From Bacteroidales bacterium (lineage in GTDB: Bacteria > Bacteroidota > Bacteroidia > Bacteroidales > UBA12077), in contig WTBR01000020.1 in NCBI GenBank assembly GCA_013138975.1, forward strand, positions 62,001-126,000: DNA of 64,000 bases, written 5' to 3'. Each line of letters opens with the position of its first letter. Position 1 is the first letter of the stretch. The notes below the pieces were generated by a model, which saw nothing but the letters and a program-made list of their open reading frames with translations, did no database searches and had not been told where the DNA came from. The translations under genes and the position numbers were made by a program. Below, one piece after another: positions 17,855-28,133 of this stretch.

Positions 17855-18550
17855 TTACTTTCTCATTTTTATAATTTTTGCTGGAACTCCACCAACTATT
17901 GAATAAGGTGGTACATCTTTATTTACAATACTACCTGCTGCGACAACACTATTCTTTCCTACTACAACACCATCAAGTATTACTGAACGAGTTCCAATCC
18001 AAACTCCACTTTCTATTCTGACTCCTTTTCTACTTTCCCCTTGTACGTTTACCGGCAAATCTGGATTTTCAAAAATATGATTTTCAGCAAATACAGAAAC
18101 ACTAGGTCCAAATATAACATTATCGCCAATTTCAACCGTCCCTCTTACCTGTATAAAGCAATTCTGGGCTAAACCCACATTATTACCTATAATTAATCCT
18201 TCACCTAAGTTACGGATTACACCTGTACACTCAATAATTCCATTATCTAAAATCGAAACGTTATTCCCAATTTGAATCCCTTTTTTTGAAAGTGCATTTA
18301 TCTTAACATTATCGCCAAAAAAAACAGAACTCCCAACAGAAATCTTCTTTTTATGTTTAATGCTAGTTCTTTTACCAACAAATAATATTCCTTTGCTTGA
18401 GTTCAAAAATATTCTTACAAATACACCTCTAATTATTTGTTTAAATTTGCTTATTAAAATAATAATCATATCCCTCGAAGCGATAGCATCATCAACACTA
18501 TAATTTTTTCTTCCAGAAGATTGAATTAATTTATTTACAATGTTTCTCAT
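17855..18550 (-). CDS. hexapeptide-repeat acyltransferase
   Basis: The 231-aa protein has an N-terminal helical part and beta-helix rungs from about residue 70 (VSILDNGIIECTGVIRNLG; IGNNVGLAQNCFIQVRG). The acceptor loop is NHIFENPDLP, with a catalytic His near residue 157. It closes with SIVNKDVPPYSIVGGVPAKI. This is a maltose O-acetyltransferase-like fold. It probably acetylates the glycan. The start overlaps the end of the upstream glycosyltransferase by 20 nt, so the two are translationally coupled. Confidence 0.85.
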   Translation of the reverse strand: MRNIVNKLIQSSGRKNYSVDDAIASRDMIIILISKFKQIIRGVFVRIFLNSSKGILFVGKRTSIKHKKKISVGSSVFFGDNVKINALSKKGIQIGNNVSILDNGIIECTGVIRNLGEGLIIGNNVGLAQNCFIQVRGTVEIGDNVIFGPSVSVFAENHIFENPDLPVNVQGESRKGVRIESGVWIGTRSVILDGVVVGKNSVVAAGSIVNKDVPPYSIVGGVPAKIIKMRK

Positions 18551-19772
18551 CTTTCAATAATAAATTATAGATTTTCATTAATTCAGTATATGATTTCTCA
18601 GGAAGAAACTCTCTTTCTGAAAACGCCTTCGCATTCTTTGACAGTCTTATATATTCTTCATCGGATAAAGAATCTACATAACTAATCTTTCTCATTAACT
18701 CTTCCTTATTTCCCGATTCAAATCCAAAACCTGTTTCATTTTCAATAACCAATTCGGGTATTCCTCCAATATTAGCTCCAATTACTGGCTTCCCATAAGA
18801 AAATGCCTCAACAATAGTCATTGGATTATTCTCAAACCACTCTGAAGGTACTATAACGAAAAAAGAATTCTGTATTAATGTAAATAATTCCTTTCCATTT
18901 TTAAAACCTACATATATAATATTTGAATATTTTTTAGAATATTCTTCCACTAAACTTTGTAATGGTCCAGTTCCTGCAATTACTATTTTAACCTTAAGAG
19001 TCGAAATAACCTCCAAAAGATTTCGAAGGCCTTTTTCTTCAGATAACCTTCCATAAAAAAACAAATAATCTCCTCTTATATTTCCATTAGTAAGGTCAAA
19101 GTTATGGAAATTATATAATTGAGAACTCTTAGAACTATATATCTCATTAAATTCAATGTGTTTATTTCTAATAAATTTACTCACAAAAATAAAATGATCA
19201 ATTAATTTTCGGGGTTTATAGATATACTTCCACAAGTAGGCTTCCATTGTAAGAATAAAGCTATTAATTAAGCTTCCCTTTGAACATTTATTTATTAAAC
19301 AATTTAGATATCTTTTATTCTTACATTTTTCGCAAATTTCACCTTCTTTACTTAAAAAAGTATTAACCGGACATATTAATCTATAATCATGAACTGTATG
19401 AACAATAGGTATAGAGTTATCCTTTAGTGCTCTTAATGCAGAAACAGATAAACCTCCATAAAATAAGTGAATATGGGCAATGTCTGGTTTAAAATCATTA
19501 ATAAGCTTTGCTATTGCCTTATAAACCCTTTTATTATAAAGGTATAATTTAGAAACTCTAATTTTATTTACAATTGATTCATTTTTAAAATCTACTCTGG
19601 GAACAAAATATTTTTGATATTTTGTTGGTTCAGATTCATCATCTAAGGTACTAAAATATGCTACATCGTGACCATTATCTTCTAATAATTTACCAGTATT
19701 AAAATATACCCTATGTGCTCCACCTTTTAGACTATGATGATTATTTATTAGTAATATTTTCATTCGTTTCAA
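18531..19772 (-). CDS. family 4 glycosyltransferase
   Basis: This 413-aa GT-B retaining enzyme has an acceptor domain beginning MKILLINNHHSLKGGAHRVY, with HTVHDYRLICPVN near residue 128. A Cys-rich stretch (CEKCKNKRYLNCLINKCSKG, about 147-166) is common in this subgroup and may bind a metal. The donor domain has YFFYGRLSEEKGLRNL-like, VIAGTGPLQ, and PSEWFENNPMTIVEAFSYG (the E-x7-E motif). It would build the repeat unit on the undecaprenyl carrier in the cytosol. Sugar specificity unknown. Confidence 0.92.
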   Translation of the reverse strand: MKRMKILLINNHHSLKGGAHRVYFNTGKLLEDNGHDVAYFSTLDDESEPTKYQKYFVPRVDFKNESIVNKIRVSKLYLYNKRVYKAIAKLINDFKPDIAHIHLFYGGLSVSALRALKDNSIPIVHTVHDYRLICPVNTFLSKEGEICEKCKNKRYLNCLINKCSKGSLINSFILTMEAYLWKYIYKPRKLIDHFIFVSKFIRNKHIEFNEIYSSKSSQLYNFHNFDLTNGNIRGDYLFFYGRLSEEKGLRNLLEVISTLKVKIVIAGTGPLQSLVEEYSKKYSNIIYVGFKNGKELFTLIQNSFFVIVPSEWFENNPMTIVEAFSYGKPVIGANIGGIPELVIENETGFGFESGNKEELMRKISYVDSLSDEEYIRLSKNAKAFSEREFLPEKSYTELMKIYNLLLKDEKHCK

Positions 19773-19776
19773 TATT

Positions 19777-21027
19777 TTATTTTAAATGGGTTTCCTTTAA
19801 AAATCTACAAACAAGGCCACTCAAGCCAGCATAAATTATTATAAATGAAATTTGATATGGAATTGCCAATGCAAAACTTTCAATTAATATTACGGTAATT
19901 ACTGCTACTACGAGAAACACCATTTTCTTATAATCATACCTTTTTAGATATTTGAAAACACTTAATGCTGGAAATAAGAATAAGTAAATATAAAAAAATG
20001 TTGCTAAAAATCCCATTTCACCAAAAACTGATGCCCAATGTGAATCAAACAAAAAGGATGGGCTTTCATTAAACATTAATCCCTGTTTGTCATTCAGTTT
20101 ATAATCATAATAAATCTGATTATAATACTTCCGAACTGGGAAACTTCCGTAAGTACCCTGACCACTTCCCAAAGGAAAATGATCTTTTGCTATATTAAGT
20201 GATTCTCTATATAGTAACAATCTAGGCGTTAGATTATCTCCTGATGTATTCAAGTACAATTTTTTGTATAATTCTACCTTACTATTTACTTTTTCGTTTC
20301 TTGCAAGAAAAAAGACTGCACCTATTCCCAAAATCGAAACAATTACAAACTTATATGCGAAATTTCTCTTTTCAAAAAAGAAAAAATATAGGGTGAAAGT
20401 TACAACACTAGCAACGATTGATTTAAGTAATACTAACGAAATCAGAATAAAAACTGTATATCCAATCATTAAAAAATATCTTCTTTTTCGGGTTTTATTA
20501 TATAAGAACAGTAAAAAAACAATATTCAAACTACATAAAGTACCTGCAAAGCCTCCTGTTTTTATTAACAATGAATCAACCCTTATGAAATTTCTATTAG
20601 CATTAATTTTTTCAAAAAAGAAAACTAATAAAACTGTAGATATCACAAAAACGATGCTTTTAACAATCTTAACTATTCGCTCTTCATTTAAAACAATATT
20701 ATAATTAACTAAAAAGGTTAATGGAAATATTAGAGTAATAAAAAAGCCTATTAGTACTCCGTTAAAACTAGTATATTCTGATGTGAAGCTATTAATAAAC
20801 GAAAGAACAAAAACCATACTTAGGCTTATGAAATACTTAATAGGTAGTTTAAGCTCAGCCTTAGTTAAAAAACCTGTAAACAATAAAAGAAAATATAATA
20901 TCCATATAATATAATCTACTCCTGTTATATTAACATTTATTTTCTCCAATATCGGTTTTAAGGATAGACTTAGAAGGAAAATTACAGTTATTATTATTGG
21001 AATATATTTATTCAGTTTAAATTTCAT
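19777..21027 (-). CDS. Wzy-like O-antigen/exopolysaccharide polymerase
   Basis: This 416-aa polytopic membrane protein has about ten or eleven TM segments and one large loop (about residues 235-335) that holds SLNIAKDHFPLGSGQGTYGS. That is the Wzy/O-antigen-ligase loop motif ending GxGxG. It would polymerise flipped repeat units in the periplasm. It sits between the flippase and a glycosyltransferase, the expected context. The separate ligase at 9704 makes this copy the better polymerase candidate. Confidence 0.8.
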   Translation of the reverse strand: MKFKLNKYIPIIITVIFLLSLSLKPILEKINVNITGVDYIIWILYFLLLFTGFLTKAELKLPIKYFISLSMVFVLSFINSFTSEYTSFNGVLIGFFITLIFPLTFLVNYNIVLNEERIVKIVKSIVFVISTVLLVFFFEKINANRNFIRVDSLLIKTGGFAGTLCSLNIVFLLFLYNKTRKRRYFLMIGYTVFILISLVLLKSIVASVVTFTLYFFFFEKRNFAYKFVIVSILGIGAVFFLARNEKVNSKVELYKKLYLNTSGDNLTPRLLLYRESLNIAKDHFPLGSGQGTYGSFPVRKYYNQIYYDYKLNDKQGLMFNESPSFLFDSHWASVFGEMGFLATFFYIYLFLFPALSVFKYLKRYDYKKMVFLVVAVITVILIESFALAIPYQISFIIIYAGLSGLVCRFLKETHLK

Positions 21028-21049
21028 TCGTTACTAATTTTCCATTCAG

Positions 21050-22309
21050 TTAAAAATGAATCAGTTTCAATTTAATTACAACAATTATTCTATAACACAT
21101 CTCAAAAAGAAAAACACATGAAGTTATTATTGCAAAAACCTGAACACTAGACAATAAATTTGTTACATATCCAACTCCTATTAAAATCAAATAAAATAAG
21201 GATGTTAAAATAATACCGTTAAGTAAATATTTGTAATATCCTAAAGCAATTAAACAATTCCTTGATAAAGTATAACTAACAGTGAAAAATACTGGAGCTA
21301 TAAGTAATATTCTTACTGTTAAGATAGCTTCGGAAAGATTATCTCCAATTAAAATTTTCACAATTGGTAACAAAGACAATTGTAATGCAACAATTGCTGA
21401 CACCGTCAAAATGAAAGTATATTTTATTGTTTTGATTACAAATGTCATATTTTTATCTTTTGTAACCTTTGGGTATATAGCTTCATTTACTATAATTACA
21501 GGATGTAAAAATAGATTCATAATCTTTACTCCCAGATCATAAATCGCTACACTTTCCATACCCAAAAAGCTTCCAATAAAAATAACACTAAACTTGTCTT
21601 TAATTGAAACAAATATATTTGAAGCAAATATTGGCAAACTCTCTTTTATAAAATATTTGAGTTTATCAAAACTTTGTAGACTAAATTGCACTTTTTCTCT
21701 CTTAAATACAACAAACAATGCTATAATACCTCCAACAAAAGCTCCTAATCCATTAAATAGAGGAACGTATAGATAATCGTTTTCTGTTTTAACTACGACA
21801 AAAATTAGAACCAAAAATACAAGCTTTGCAATAAGACTAATGATAGTTATATATCCCATCTTCTCAATGCCTTGAAAATACCACTGAGGAAAAATAAATT
21901 CATTAAAACATAACCCAAATGAAAAAAGATATAACCATTTGTCATTTTCAGCCACAGATATAAACTTAATACTAACTAATAATATAGTCAAACTAAGCAA
22001 CCATAAGAAAAATTTTATTTCTAAGACTGATGACACAATCATATTTAGCTTATTCTGGTCATTTCTATGAATAGAAATCTCCTTAGTAGCAATATTATTA
22101 AATCCAAATTGAATAATAATAGAAGCATAAGCTACTATTGCCTGAACAAAAATAACCTTACCATATATTTCTGTTCCAAGAACTCTTATCAAATAAGGAT
22201 ATGTTATTAAAGGAATTAATATGGTAAACAATCGTAATAAAGTCAAATAAGAAAAATTCTTCACTATATTACCATAATTACTCAATAAAAATTTAATTCT
22301 ATTCACCAT
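21050..22309 (-). CDS. Wzx-type oligosaccharide flippase
   Basis: This 419-aa polysaccharide-synthesis membrane protein (MATE/MVF-like) has about twelve TM helices. It begins with the family's usual N-terminus (FSYLTLLRLFTILIPLITYP then LIRVLGTEIYGKVIFVQA) and has PQWYFQGIEKMGYITIISL near residue 138. It would move the undecaprenyl-linked repeat unit across the inner membrane for the polymerase encoded immediately downstream. Confidence 0.92.
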   Translation of the reverse strand: MVNRIKFLLSNYGNIVKNFSYLTLLRLFTILIPLITYPYLIRVLGTEIYGKVIFVQAIVAYASIIIQFGFNNIATKEISIHRNDQNKLNMIVSSVLEIKFFLWLLSLTILLVSIKFISVAENDKWLYLFSFGLCFNEFIFPQWYFQGIEKMGYITIISLIAKLVFLVLIFVVVKTENDYLYVPLFNGLGAFVGGIIALFVVFKREKVQFSLQSFDKLKYFIKESLPIFASNIFVSIKDKFSVIFIGSFLGMESVAIYDLGVKIMNLFLHPVIIVNEAIYPKVTKDKNMTFVIKTIKYTFILTVSAIVALQLSLLPIVKILIGDNLSEAILTVRILLIAPVFFTVSYTLSRNCLIALGYYKYLLNGIILTSLFYLILIGVGYVTNLLSSVQVFAIITSCVFLFEMCYRIIVVIKLKLIHF

Positions 22310-22330
22310 AATCAGACATGTATTGTTACC

Positions 22331-23578
22331 TTAATTATTTAGATGATCTAGATAATTAAGCGCCTCATTTAGGTCCTTTTTCTTATACTCTATTTTTTCT
22401 TTAGTATGTTTAGCCCAATGAATTCGATCTGCCCACATTTTTTCAAACATTTTAAATACTATTGAATGTTCAAAATCTTCAATATCTATTGAAAACTCAC
22501 TTAACCCCAAACTATCCATATACTCTTTCAATTTAAATAGATAATTAATAGAAATCGTGGGCACATAAGCTCCTGTTGATAAGATACATGCGTGCATTCT
22601 TGTAGTAATATTTATTTCAGACGCACTTAACATACTCTTAAATTCATTTGGAGAAACCAAATCTCTCAAAATGGATGTATCATTTTTATATTCAATATCC
22701 TTGTAAATTTCATCACAAACAATAACATCATCTCCTCTACCACCATGCACTAAAAAATTTGTTGGATATAAAATAACATGTACTTTATACTTCTCTATTA
22801 TCTTATCAATTAGAGTGACCATTTGTTCTTTATAGGCTTTATAATTGCTATATGGAGTTTCATGCGAATTTGCGACATAAGTCCACTCCATAACAGAGAT
22901 TCCAATTATTGGTCTTCCATATTTCTCTTGAAGTTTTTTCTTTTGATCTGACCAGGGTTGAAAAATTGCAACATCAGAAGTTTCAATAAAATTCTCCTTC
23001 TTCTCACCTAATAATTCATTGCACAGCAATTGAGACTTATTATCCCTTGAATAAACAATATCTATATTTTTAAATACTTTTTTAAACAAAAACTTTGTCC
23101 AATTATGTAAAAATGGACCAAATGTTGAAGGGAAAATCACCAACTTTTTCTTCATCCGTTTTACAATAGCATAGGTATATTGAGCGAATACTACTGCCTT
23201 GATATACTTGTCATTAATCCTTTCAGCACCAACGCTTACAATTAAGTCGGCCCAATAAAAGTGTTTAAGCTTCCGTTTATAAACAATTTTCCTAATGAAA
23301 TCTGGTAGCACATATGATAAAAACATCCACCCAAGTGTATTAAAAAGCCACAGATATTGAAATATTCGACTGCGTTTATATGGATAGTGAAAGAAATCTT
23401 GAACTGAATTCAATCCGTATCTTTGAATAAAGGCCTTTGGGTAATGTGCCATTACTATAATATTTGAGTCCGGATACTTATTTTTCAGTAACGAAACAGA
23501 GTTTTCTACAAGAGCTCCTGATCCTATATTGGAATCAGTATATGCTTCTATTATCAGTATGTTATTTATTTTTGACAT
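22331..23578 (-). CDS. polysaccharide pyruvyl transferase family protein
   Basis: The 415-aa protein matches the PPT family (CsaB/WcaK fold). The N-terminal ILIIEAYTDSNIGSGALVEN has the nucleotide-like loop. VVFPSTFGPF and YSRDNKSQLLC lie mid-protein, and the C-terminal block has ITTRMHACILSTGAYVPTI, where the conserved RxHA binds phosphoenolpyruvate. Such enzymes add ketal pyruvate to a sugar, giving the glycan extra negative charge. The nitroreductase-like gene precedes it by 14 nt, a pairing seen in other surface-glycan loci. Confidence 0.88.
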   Translation of the reverse strand: MSKINNILIIEAYTDSNIGSGALVENSVSLLKNKYPDSNIIVMAHYPKAFIQRYGLNSVQDFFHYPYKRSRIFQYLWLFNTLGWMFLSYVLPDFIRKIVYKRKLKHFYWADLIVSVGAERINDKYIKAVVFAQYTYAIVKRMKKKLVIFPSTFGPFLHNWTKFLFKKVFKNIDIVYSRDNKSQLLCNELLGEKKENFIETSDVAIFQPWSDQKKKLQEKYGRPIIGISVMEWTYVANSHETPYSNYKAYKEQMVTLIDKIIEKYKVHVILYPTNFLVHGGRGDDVIVCDEIYKDIEYKNDTSILRDLVSPNEFKSMLSASEINITTRMHACILSTGAYVPTISINYLFKLKEYMDSLGLSEFSIDIEDFEHSIVFKMFEKMWADRIHWAKHTKEKIEYKKKDLNEALNYLDHLNN

Positions 23579-23592
23579 ATTATAGTTTTCTT

Positions 23593-24552
23593 CTATTTAA
23601 CAACACTAAATATTTCATTCAGGGGCTTACGGTATGAGGCTGGAACTCTAATATTTTTAACAATATTTCCTACCGCAATTAAGGATATAACTTTCTCTCC
23701 CTTACTAAATTTAACAATGCTTCGTATTTTGTTATCTTGCTTAATATTTAAAGACCAATGCAATGGACATGCTGCGATTTCTTTGTAATGCAGTGATAAT
23801 AATAAACTTTGTAAGAAAATACCCCCATCAACAAAATGTTGATTTCTCTCACCTGATGTAAAAAAATATCCCCTGTCCGCTGTAATTACTAAAAGTTGGT
23901 TTACAAGTTCTGAAGTTGATAATATTCCCTTTTGAGTTCTTAATATCTCTCTTATTTCTTCCTTTTTATTCACCAAATAAACCTTGACCGATTGCCTATT
24001 ACATGCTGATGGACAATATTTAGCTAAATTTACAGCTTTAGATATTTTATCGATTCCAATTGGCTCTAAGCTAAAATTTCTAATACTATGTCTTGATTTT
24101 GAGAAATTTTCGTAATCAGATTTATTTTTAGAGAAATAATCCTTCGAGTCAATATTTATAGCACCTCCTATAACTGAATTGGCATATTTCTTAATTAAAG
24201 TATAATCAATATAACTAAAATAACGTGAAATATCAAAATCTATGTCTTCATGAAGTACATAATATTTGTCTAATACTGAACAAGAGGCTATAAATTGGGA
24301 TTTATTTACATTAAAGTCTTTAGCCAAATATTTCTTTACACGATCTAATAAAGTATTAACTTTAATTTGACCAAATCCATATCTAATATCTTTCATTGAC
24401 AATCCCTTTTCAATTGTATGATAATTATAGGTCATCAATGCAAGCATTTTTTCTTCTGTTTCTACTAAAATGATACTTGATCTTCTCAAAAATATTATTA
24501 AGTCGATCAAAACACTTGCAATTAAAGCCAGTACACTTCTAAATTCTCTCAT
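23593..24552 (-). CDS. nitroreductase-family protein of polysaccharide locus
   Basis: The 319-aa protein has a nitroreductase FMN-binding fold in its C-terminal two thirds: SRHSIRNFSLEPI (about 152-164, the R-S-x-R FMN site), CPSACNRQSVKVYLV (about 177-191), and HFVDGGIFLQSLLLSLHY with ACPLHW. The N-terminal 130 residues (hydrophobic start, then TYNYHTIEKGLSMKDIRYGF) are not part of ordinary nitroreductases and recur in capsule-locus members. Substrate unknown. The adjacent pyruvyl transferase suggests work on the same sugar or on carrier chemistry, as inference. Confidence 0.82.
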   Translation of the reverse strand: MREFRSVLALIASVLIDLIIFLRRSSIILVETEEKMLALMTYNYHTIEKGLSMKDIRYGFGQIKVNTLLDRVKKYLAKDFNVNKSQFIASCSVLDKYYVLHEDIDFDISRYFSYIDYTLIKKYANSVIGGAINIDSKDYFSKNKSDYENFSKSRHSIRNFSLEPIGIDKISKAVNLAKYCPSACNRQSVKVYLVNKKEEIREILRTQKGILSTSELVNQLLVITADRGYFFTSGERNQHFVDGGIFLQSLLLSLHYKEIAACPLHWSLNIKQDNKIRSIVKFSKGEKVISLIAVGNIVKNIRVPASYRKPLNEIFSVVK

Positions 24553-24580
24553 TATTAGATATTTAACTTTATTGATTATT

Positions 24581-25594
24581 TTAAACTTTTATTTTATCAA
24601 GATACCAATCAATTGTTTTAATAATTCCACTTTCAAAATTTTCATTAGCTTTCCAGCCTAATTCTTTTTCAATTTTACTTGCATCAATAGCATAACGTCT
24701 ATCATGTCCAGCTCTATCTTGCACAAATGTAATCTGATCTTTAAAAGATCCTTGTGATTTCGGTTGTTTTTTATCCAAATACTCACAAATATGATTAACA
24801 ATTTCCATATTTGTTTTTTCATTTCTTCCTCCGATATTATATGTTTCACCAGATTTCCCAGTATGATAAACTAAATCAATACCAATACAGTGATCTAATA
24901 CATATAACCAGTCCCGAATATTTTTACCATCTCCATAGATAGGTATATTCTCTCCATTTAATGCTTTTCGAATAATTACTGGAATAAGTTTTTCATTATG
25001 TTGTTTAGGACCATAATTATTTGAACAGTTGCTTGTTGTTACGTCCATTCCATAAGTATGGTTATATGCTCTTACCAACAAGTCTGAAGAAGCCTTAGCG
25101 GCAGAATAAGGCGAATTTGGAGCATAAGGTGTTGTTTCCTCAAACAAGCCTGTTTCTCCTAGTGTTCCATATACTTCGTCAGTTGATATATGATGAAATC
25201 TACATCCTTCATATTCATTTTTAAATTTAAACGGAGATTCCATCCAATATTTTCTAGCAACATCTAAAAGTGTAAATGTACCATTAATATTAGTTTGTAT
25301 AAAAACTTCAGGGCCTTCTATCGAATTATCAACATGAGATTCAGCTGCAAAATGAATAACTCCTTTCACATTATACTCATCAAAAATATATTCAACCAAT
25401 TCTCTGTTACATATATCTCCCTTTATGAATTTATATCTAGGATGATTCTCAACTTCTTTTAAATTATCAAGATTACCAGCATATGTTAATTTGTCTAAAT
25501 TAATAATAAAATAATCTTCGTATTTATCAATAAAATAAGGAATAAAATTTGATCCAATAAATCCGGCTCCACCTGTTACTACAATACTTTTCAT
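24581..25594 (-). CDS. rfbB: dTDP-glucose 4,6-dehydratase
   Basis: This 337-aa SDR catalyses the second step of dTDP-L-rhamnose synthesis. It has GGAGFIGSNFI at the start, HISTDEVYGTLG with the active-site Thr-Asp-Glu, and YSAAKASSDLLVRAY with the catalytic Tyr/Lys. NCSNNYGPKQHNEKLIP is the family signature. Full length. rfbC precedes it directly (no gap) and rfbA is before that, so the order rfbA-rfbC-rfbB is a compact sub-operon. Confidence 0.97.
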   Translation of the reverse strand: MKSIVVTGGAGFIGSNFIPYFIDKYEDYFIINLDKLTYAGNLDNLKEVENHPRYKFIKGDICNRELVEYIFDEYNVKGVIHFAAESHVDNSIEGPEVFIQTNINGTFTLLDVARKYWMESPFKFKNEYEGCRFHHISTDEVYGTLGETGLFEETTPYAPNSPYSAAKASSDLLVRAYNHTYGMDVTTSNCSNNYGPKQHNEKLIPVIIRKALNGENIPIYGDGKNIRDWLYVLDHCIGIDLVYHTGKSGETYNIGGRNEKTNMEIVNHICEYLDKKQPKSQGSFKDQITFVQDRAGHDRRYAIDASKIEKELGWKANENFESGIIKTIDWYLDKIKV

Positions 25595-26161
25595 TTAATA
25601 CAATTTATCTTTATAATTAAATAATTCTACTTCATTAATATTTTTGGATATTTTATCCTTTTCAGATAAAATAACATCTTCATGTTTTATTTTCCAATCA
25701 ATATTTAAGCTGGTATCATTAAAAATAATACTTCCTTCCGATTCAGGGGAATAAATATTATCTACTTTATAAGCAAATATTGCTTCATTACTTAGAACAA
25801 CGTAACCATGAGCAAACCCTCTTGGGACAAATAATTGACGTTTGTTTTCCCCTGACAACTCAACAGAAACATATTTCCCAAATGTAGGTGATTCTTGTCG
25901 TATATCTACAGCAACATCTAAAACCTTCCCCTCAATCACTCTTACCAATTTAGATTGTGCAAAGGGTGGCAGTTGATAATGTAATCCTCGCAGTACACCA
26001 TAACTTGATTTCGCTTCATTATCCTGAATAAAATCAGTTTTAATCACTTTTTCACAGAACACTTTCTCATTAAAGGATTCAAAGAAATAACCTCTTTCGT
26101 CTCCAAAAATCTTTGGCTCTATAATTATAACTTCAGGTATAGTAGTTTTTGTAATATTCAT
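25595..26161 (-). CDS. rfbC: dTDP-4-dehydrorhamnose 3,5-epimerase
   Basis: This 188-aa cupin epimerase has ESFNEKVFCEKV, RGLHYQLPPFAQSKLVRVIE (catalytic His near residue 62) and PRGFAHGYVVLSNEA (second His). The length is normal for RmlC. It is flanked 2 nt downstream of rfbA and abuts rfbB. Confidence 0.97.
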   Translation of the reverse strand: MNITKTTIPEVIIIEPKIFGDERGYFFESFNEKVFCEKVIKTDFIQDNEAKSSYGVLRGLHYQLPPFAQSKLVRVIEGKVLDVAVDIRQESPTFGKYVSVELSGENKRQLFVPRGFAHGYVVLSNEAIFAYKVDNIYSPESEGSIIFNDTSLNIDWKIKHEDVILSEKDKISKNINEVELFNYKDKLY

Positions 26162-26163
26162 AT

Positions 26164-27036
26164 TTATTTTGCAATATCAATTAAATACTGTCCATATTGA
26201 TTCTTCTTTAATGGCTCTGCTAATTTTAATAACTGATTTTTATCAATATATCCCATAGTATATGCAATTTCTTCTAAACAAGCTACTTTTAGGCCTTGTC
26301 TTGTCTCAATAGTTTCAATATACCTACTTGCATCCAAAAGAGACTCATGCGTACCTGTGTCTAACCATGCAAATCCTCTTCCCATAAGCTCCACCTTTAA
26401 TCTTTTTAGTTTCAAATACTCCTGATTAACTGTGGTAATCTCAAGTTCACCCCTTGCAGAAGGTTTAATATTTTTTGCAATATTAACTACATCATTTGTA
26501 TAAAAATACAAACCTACGACAGCATAATTTGATTTTGGCTCATTAGGTTTTTCCTCTATGGATACAACAGTTCCTTTTTCATCAAACTCAGCAACACCAT
26601 ATCGTTCCGGATCTTTAACCCAATAACCAAAAACAGTTGCAGCCTTGTCCTCTTTCACGTTAGAAATTGACTTTTGCAGTAGTTCTGAAAAACCATGACC
26701 ATAAAATAAGTTATCACCTAATACAAGACATACATCATCACTCCCTATAAACTCTTCACCTATAATAAAGGCTTGAGCTAAACCATCTGGAGAAGCTTGT
26801 TCTGCGTATGTAAAATTAATTCCTAGATCTTTACCCGTACCTAATAACTTTTTAAAATTAGGCAAATCATCTGGCGTCGATATAATTAATATCTCTTTTA
26901 TTCCTGCAAGCATTAGTACAGAAATTGGATAATAAATCATAGGTTTATCATAAATAGGTAACATCTGCTTTGATACACCTTTAGTTATAGGATATAATCT
27001 TGTTCCTGAACCTCCAGCTAGTACAATTCCTTTCAT
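26164..27036 (-). CDS. rfbA: glucose-1-phosphate thymidylyltransferase
   Basis: The 290-aa nucleotidyltransferase starts with [20 protein letters not shown], the RmlA activation loop and catalytic lysine. It continues with [32 protein letters not shown] (Mg-binding Asp) and [20 protein letters not shown]. It makes dTDP-glucose, the entry point to dTDP-rhamnose. The gene is 2 nt after fcl, so the GDP-fucose and dTDP-rhamnose modules are transcribed together. Confidence 0.97.
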   Translation of the reverse strand: MKGIVLAGGSGTRLYPITKGVSKQMLPIYDKPMIYYPISVLMLAGIKEILIISTPDDLPNFKKLLGTGKDLGINFTYAEQASPDGLAQAFIIGEEFIGSDDVCLVLGDNLFYGHGFSELLQKSISNVKEDKAATVFGYWVKDPERYGVAEFDEKGTVVSIEEKPNEPKSNYAVVGLYFYTNDVVNIAKNIKPSARGELEITTVNQEYLKLKRLKVELMGRGFAWLDTGTHESLLDASRYIETIETRQGLKVACLEEIAYTMGYIDKNQLLKLAEPLKKNQYGQYLIDIAK

Positions 27037-27038
27037 AT

Positions 27039-28133
27039 CTATTTCTTAATATAATTTAAATATACTGTTCTTATACCTTCGTTTAACTTTACTTTTTCAT
27101 TCCACCCTAAACTATGTAATTTATTAACATCTAATAACTTCTGAATTGTTCCATCAGGCTTAGATTTGTCCCAAATGATTTCACCTTCAAAATCAATAAT
27201 TTCTTTAACAGTATCTGCCAATTCAGTAATTGAGATATCCTTACCAACACCAATATTAATATGAGTATCTTTTATTTCCTTTTTATCTCCTTTGAGGTCA
27301 GAAAAATTAATATTCTCCATTAAAAAAACGCAAGCATCAGCCAAATCATCAGAATACAAAAACTCACGCCTAGGCTTTCCAGAACCCCAGAGAGTTATAT
27401 TTGTACTAAGTTGTGAGTTTTTAGAAGTAAGTTCTATCCCAAATTTTGACAGTTTTTCTTTAATCTCTTGCTCCGAGGATATTCCATCCACTCCCTCTAT
27501 AGGTAGTTCATTTAAATCTAATCGGATACTTTTCCAGTTGTTTTCCATTAAGCATTTTCCCAAATGCATTTTTCTTATAATAGCAGGCAAAACGTGAGAT
27601 TTTTCCAAATCATAATTATCATTCAGACCATATAAATTAGTTGGCATTACAGAAATAAAATTAGTTCCATACTGCAAATTATAGGATTCACACATTTTTA
27701 TTCCTGCAATCTTTGCTATAGCATATGGTTCATTTGTATATTCTAGTGTATCTGTTAATAAATAATCCTCTTTCATTGGTTGAGGACAATTTTTTGGATA
27801 AATACATGATGATCCTAGAAATAGTAATTTTTTTACATCATATTTATAGCTAAAATGAATAATATTATTTTGAATCTGCAAATTATCATATATAAATTCT
27901 GCTCTGTATGTATTATTTGCCACAATTCCACCAACTTTTGCTGCAGCAAAGAATACATATTCAGGCTTTTCTTTTTGAAAGAAATTCTCAACTATTTTTT
28001 GGTCTCTTAAATCAAATTCAGGGTAAGGAGTAAAAACAAAATTTGAATATCCCTTATTTTTTAGATTTCGTAAAATTGAGCTTCCTACTAATCCTGTATG
28101 ACCAGCAATATATATTTTTGAGTCCTTATTCAT
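27039..28133 (-). CDS. fcl: GDP-L-fucose synthase
   Basis: The 364-aa SDR has [11 protein letters not shown] at the N-terminus, [14 protein letters not shown] (family signature) and catalytic YAIAK (about residues 136-140). It converts GDP-4-keto-6-deoxymannose to GDP-fucose. It is about 50 residues longer than E. coli Fcl because of an insertion around residues 198-245. I regard that as the longer Bacteroidota form, not damage, because the frame and flanking motifs are intact. Its start overlaps the end of gmd by 8 nt. Confidence 0.95.
   Translation of the reverse strand: MNKDSKIYIAGHTGLVGSSILRNLKNKGYSNFVFTPYPEFDLRDQKIVENFFQKEKPEYVFFAAAKVGGIVANNTYRAEFIYDNLQIQNNIIHFSYKYDVKKLLFLGSSCIYPKNCPQPMKEDYLLTDTLEYTNEPYAIAKIAGIKMCESYNLQYGTNFISVMPTNLYGLNDNYDLEKSHVLPAIIRKMHLGKCLMENNWKSIRLDLNELPIEGVDGISSEQEIKEKLSKFGIELTSKNSQLSTNITLWGSGKPRREFLYSDDLADACVFLMENINFSDLKGDKKEIKDTHINIGVGKDISITELADTVKEIIDFEGEIIWDKSKPDGTIQKLLDVNKLHSLGWNEKVKLNEGIRTVYLNYIKK

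Noticed and set aside
20264..20704. 146-aa plus-strand ORF opposite the polymerase gene
   Set aside because: It is the complement of TM-coding sequence of a clear polymerase; Lys/Thr-rich text without a domain.
27340..27540. Insertion in Fcl as a sign of chimerism or error
   Set aside because: The frame is open through it, downstream motifs are intact, and longer Fcl forms occur in this phylum.
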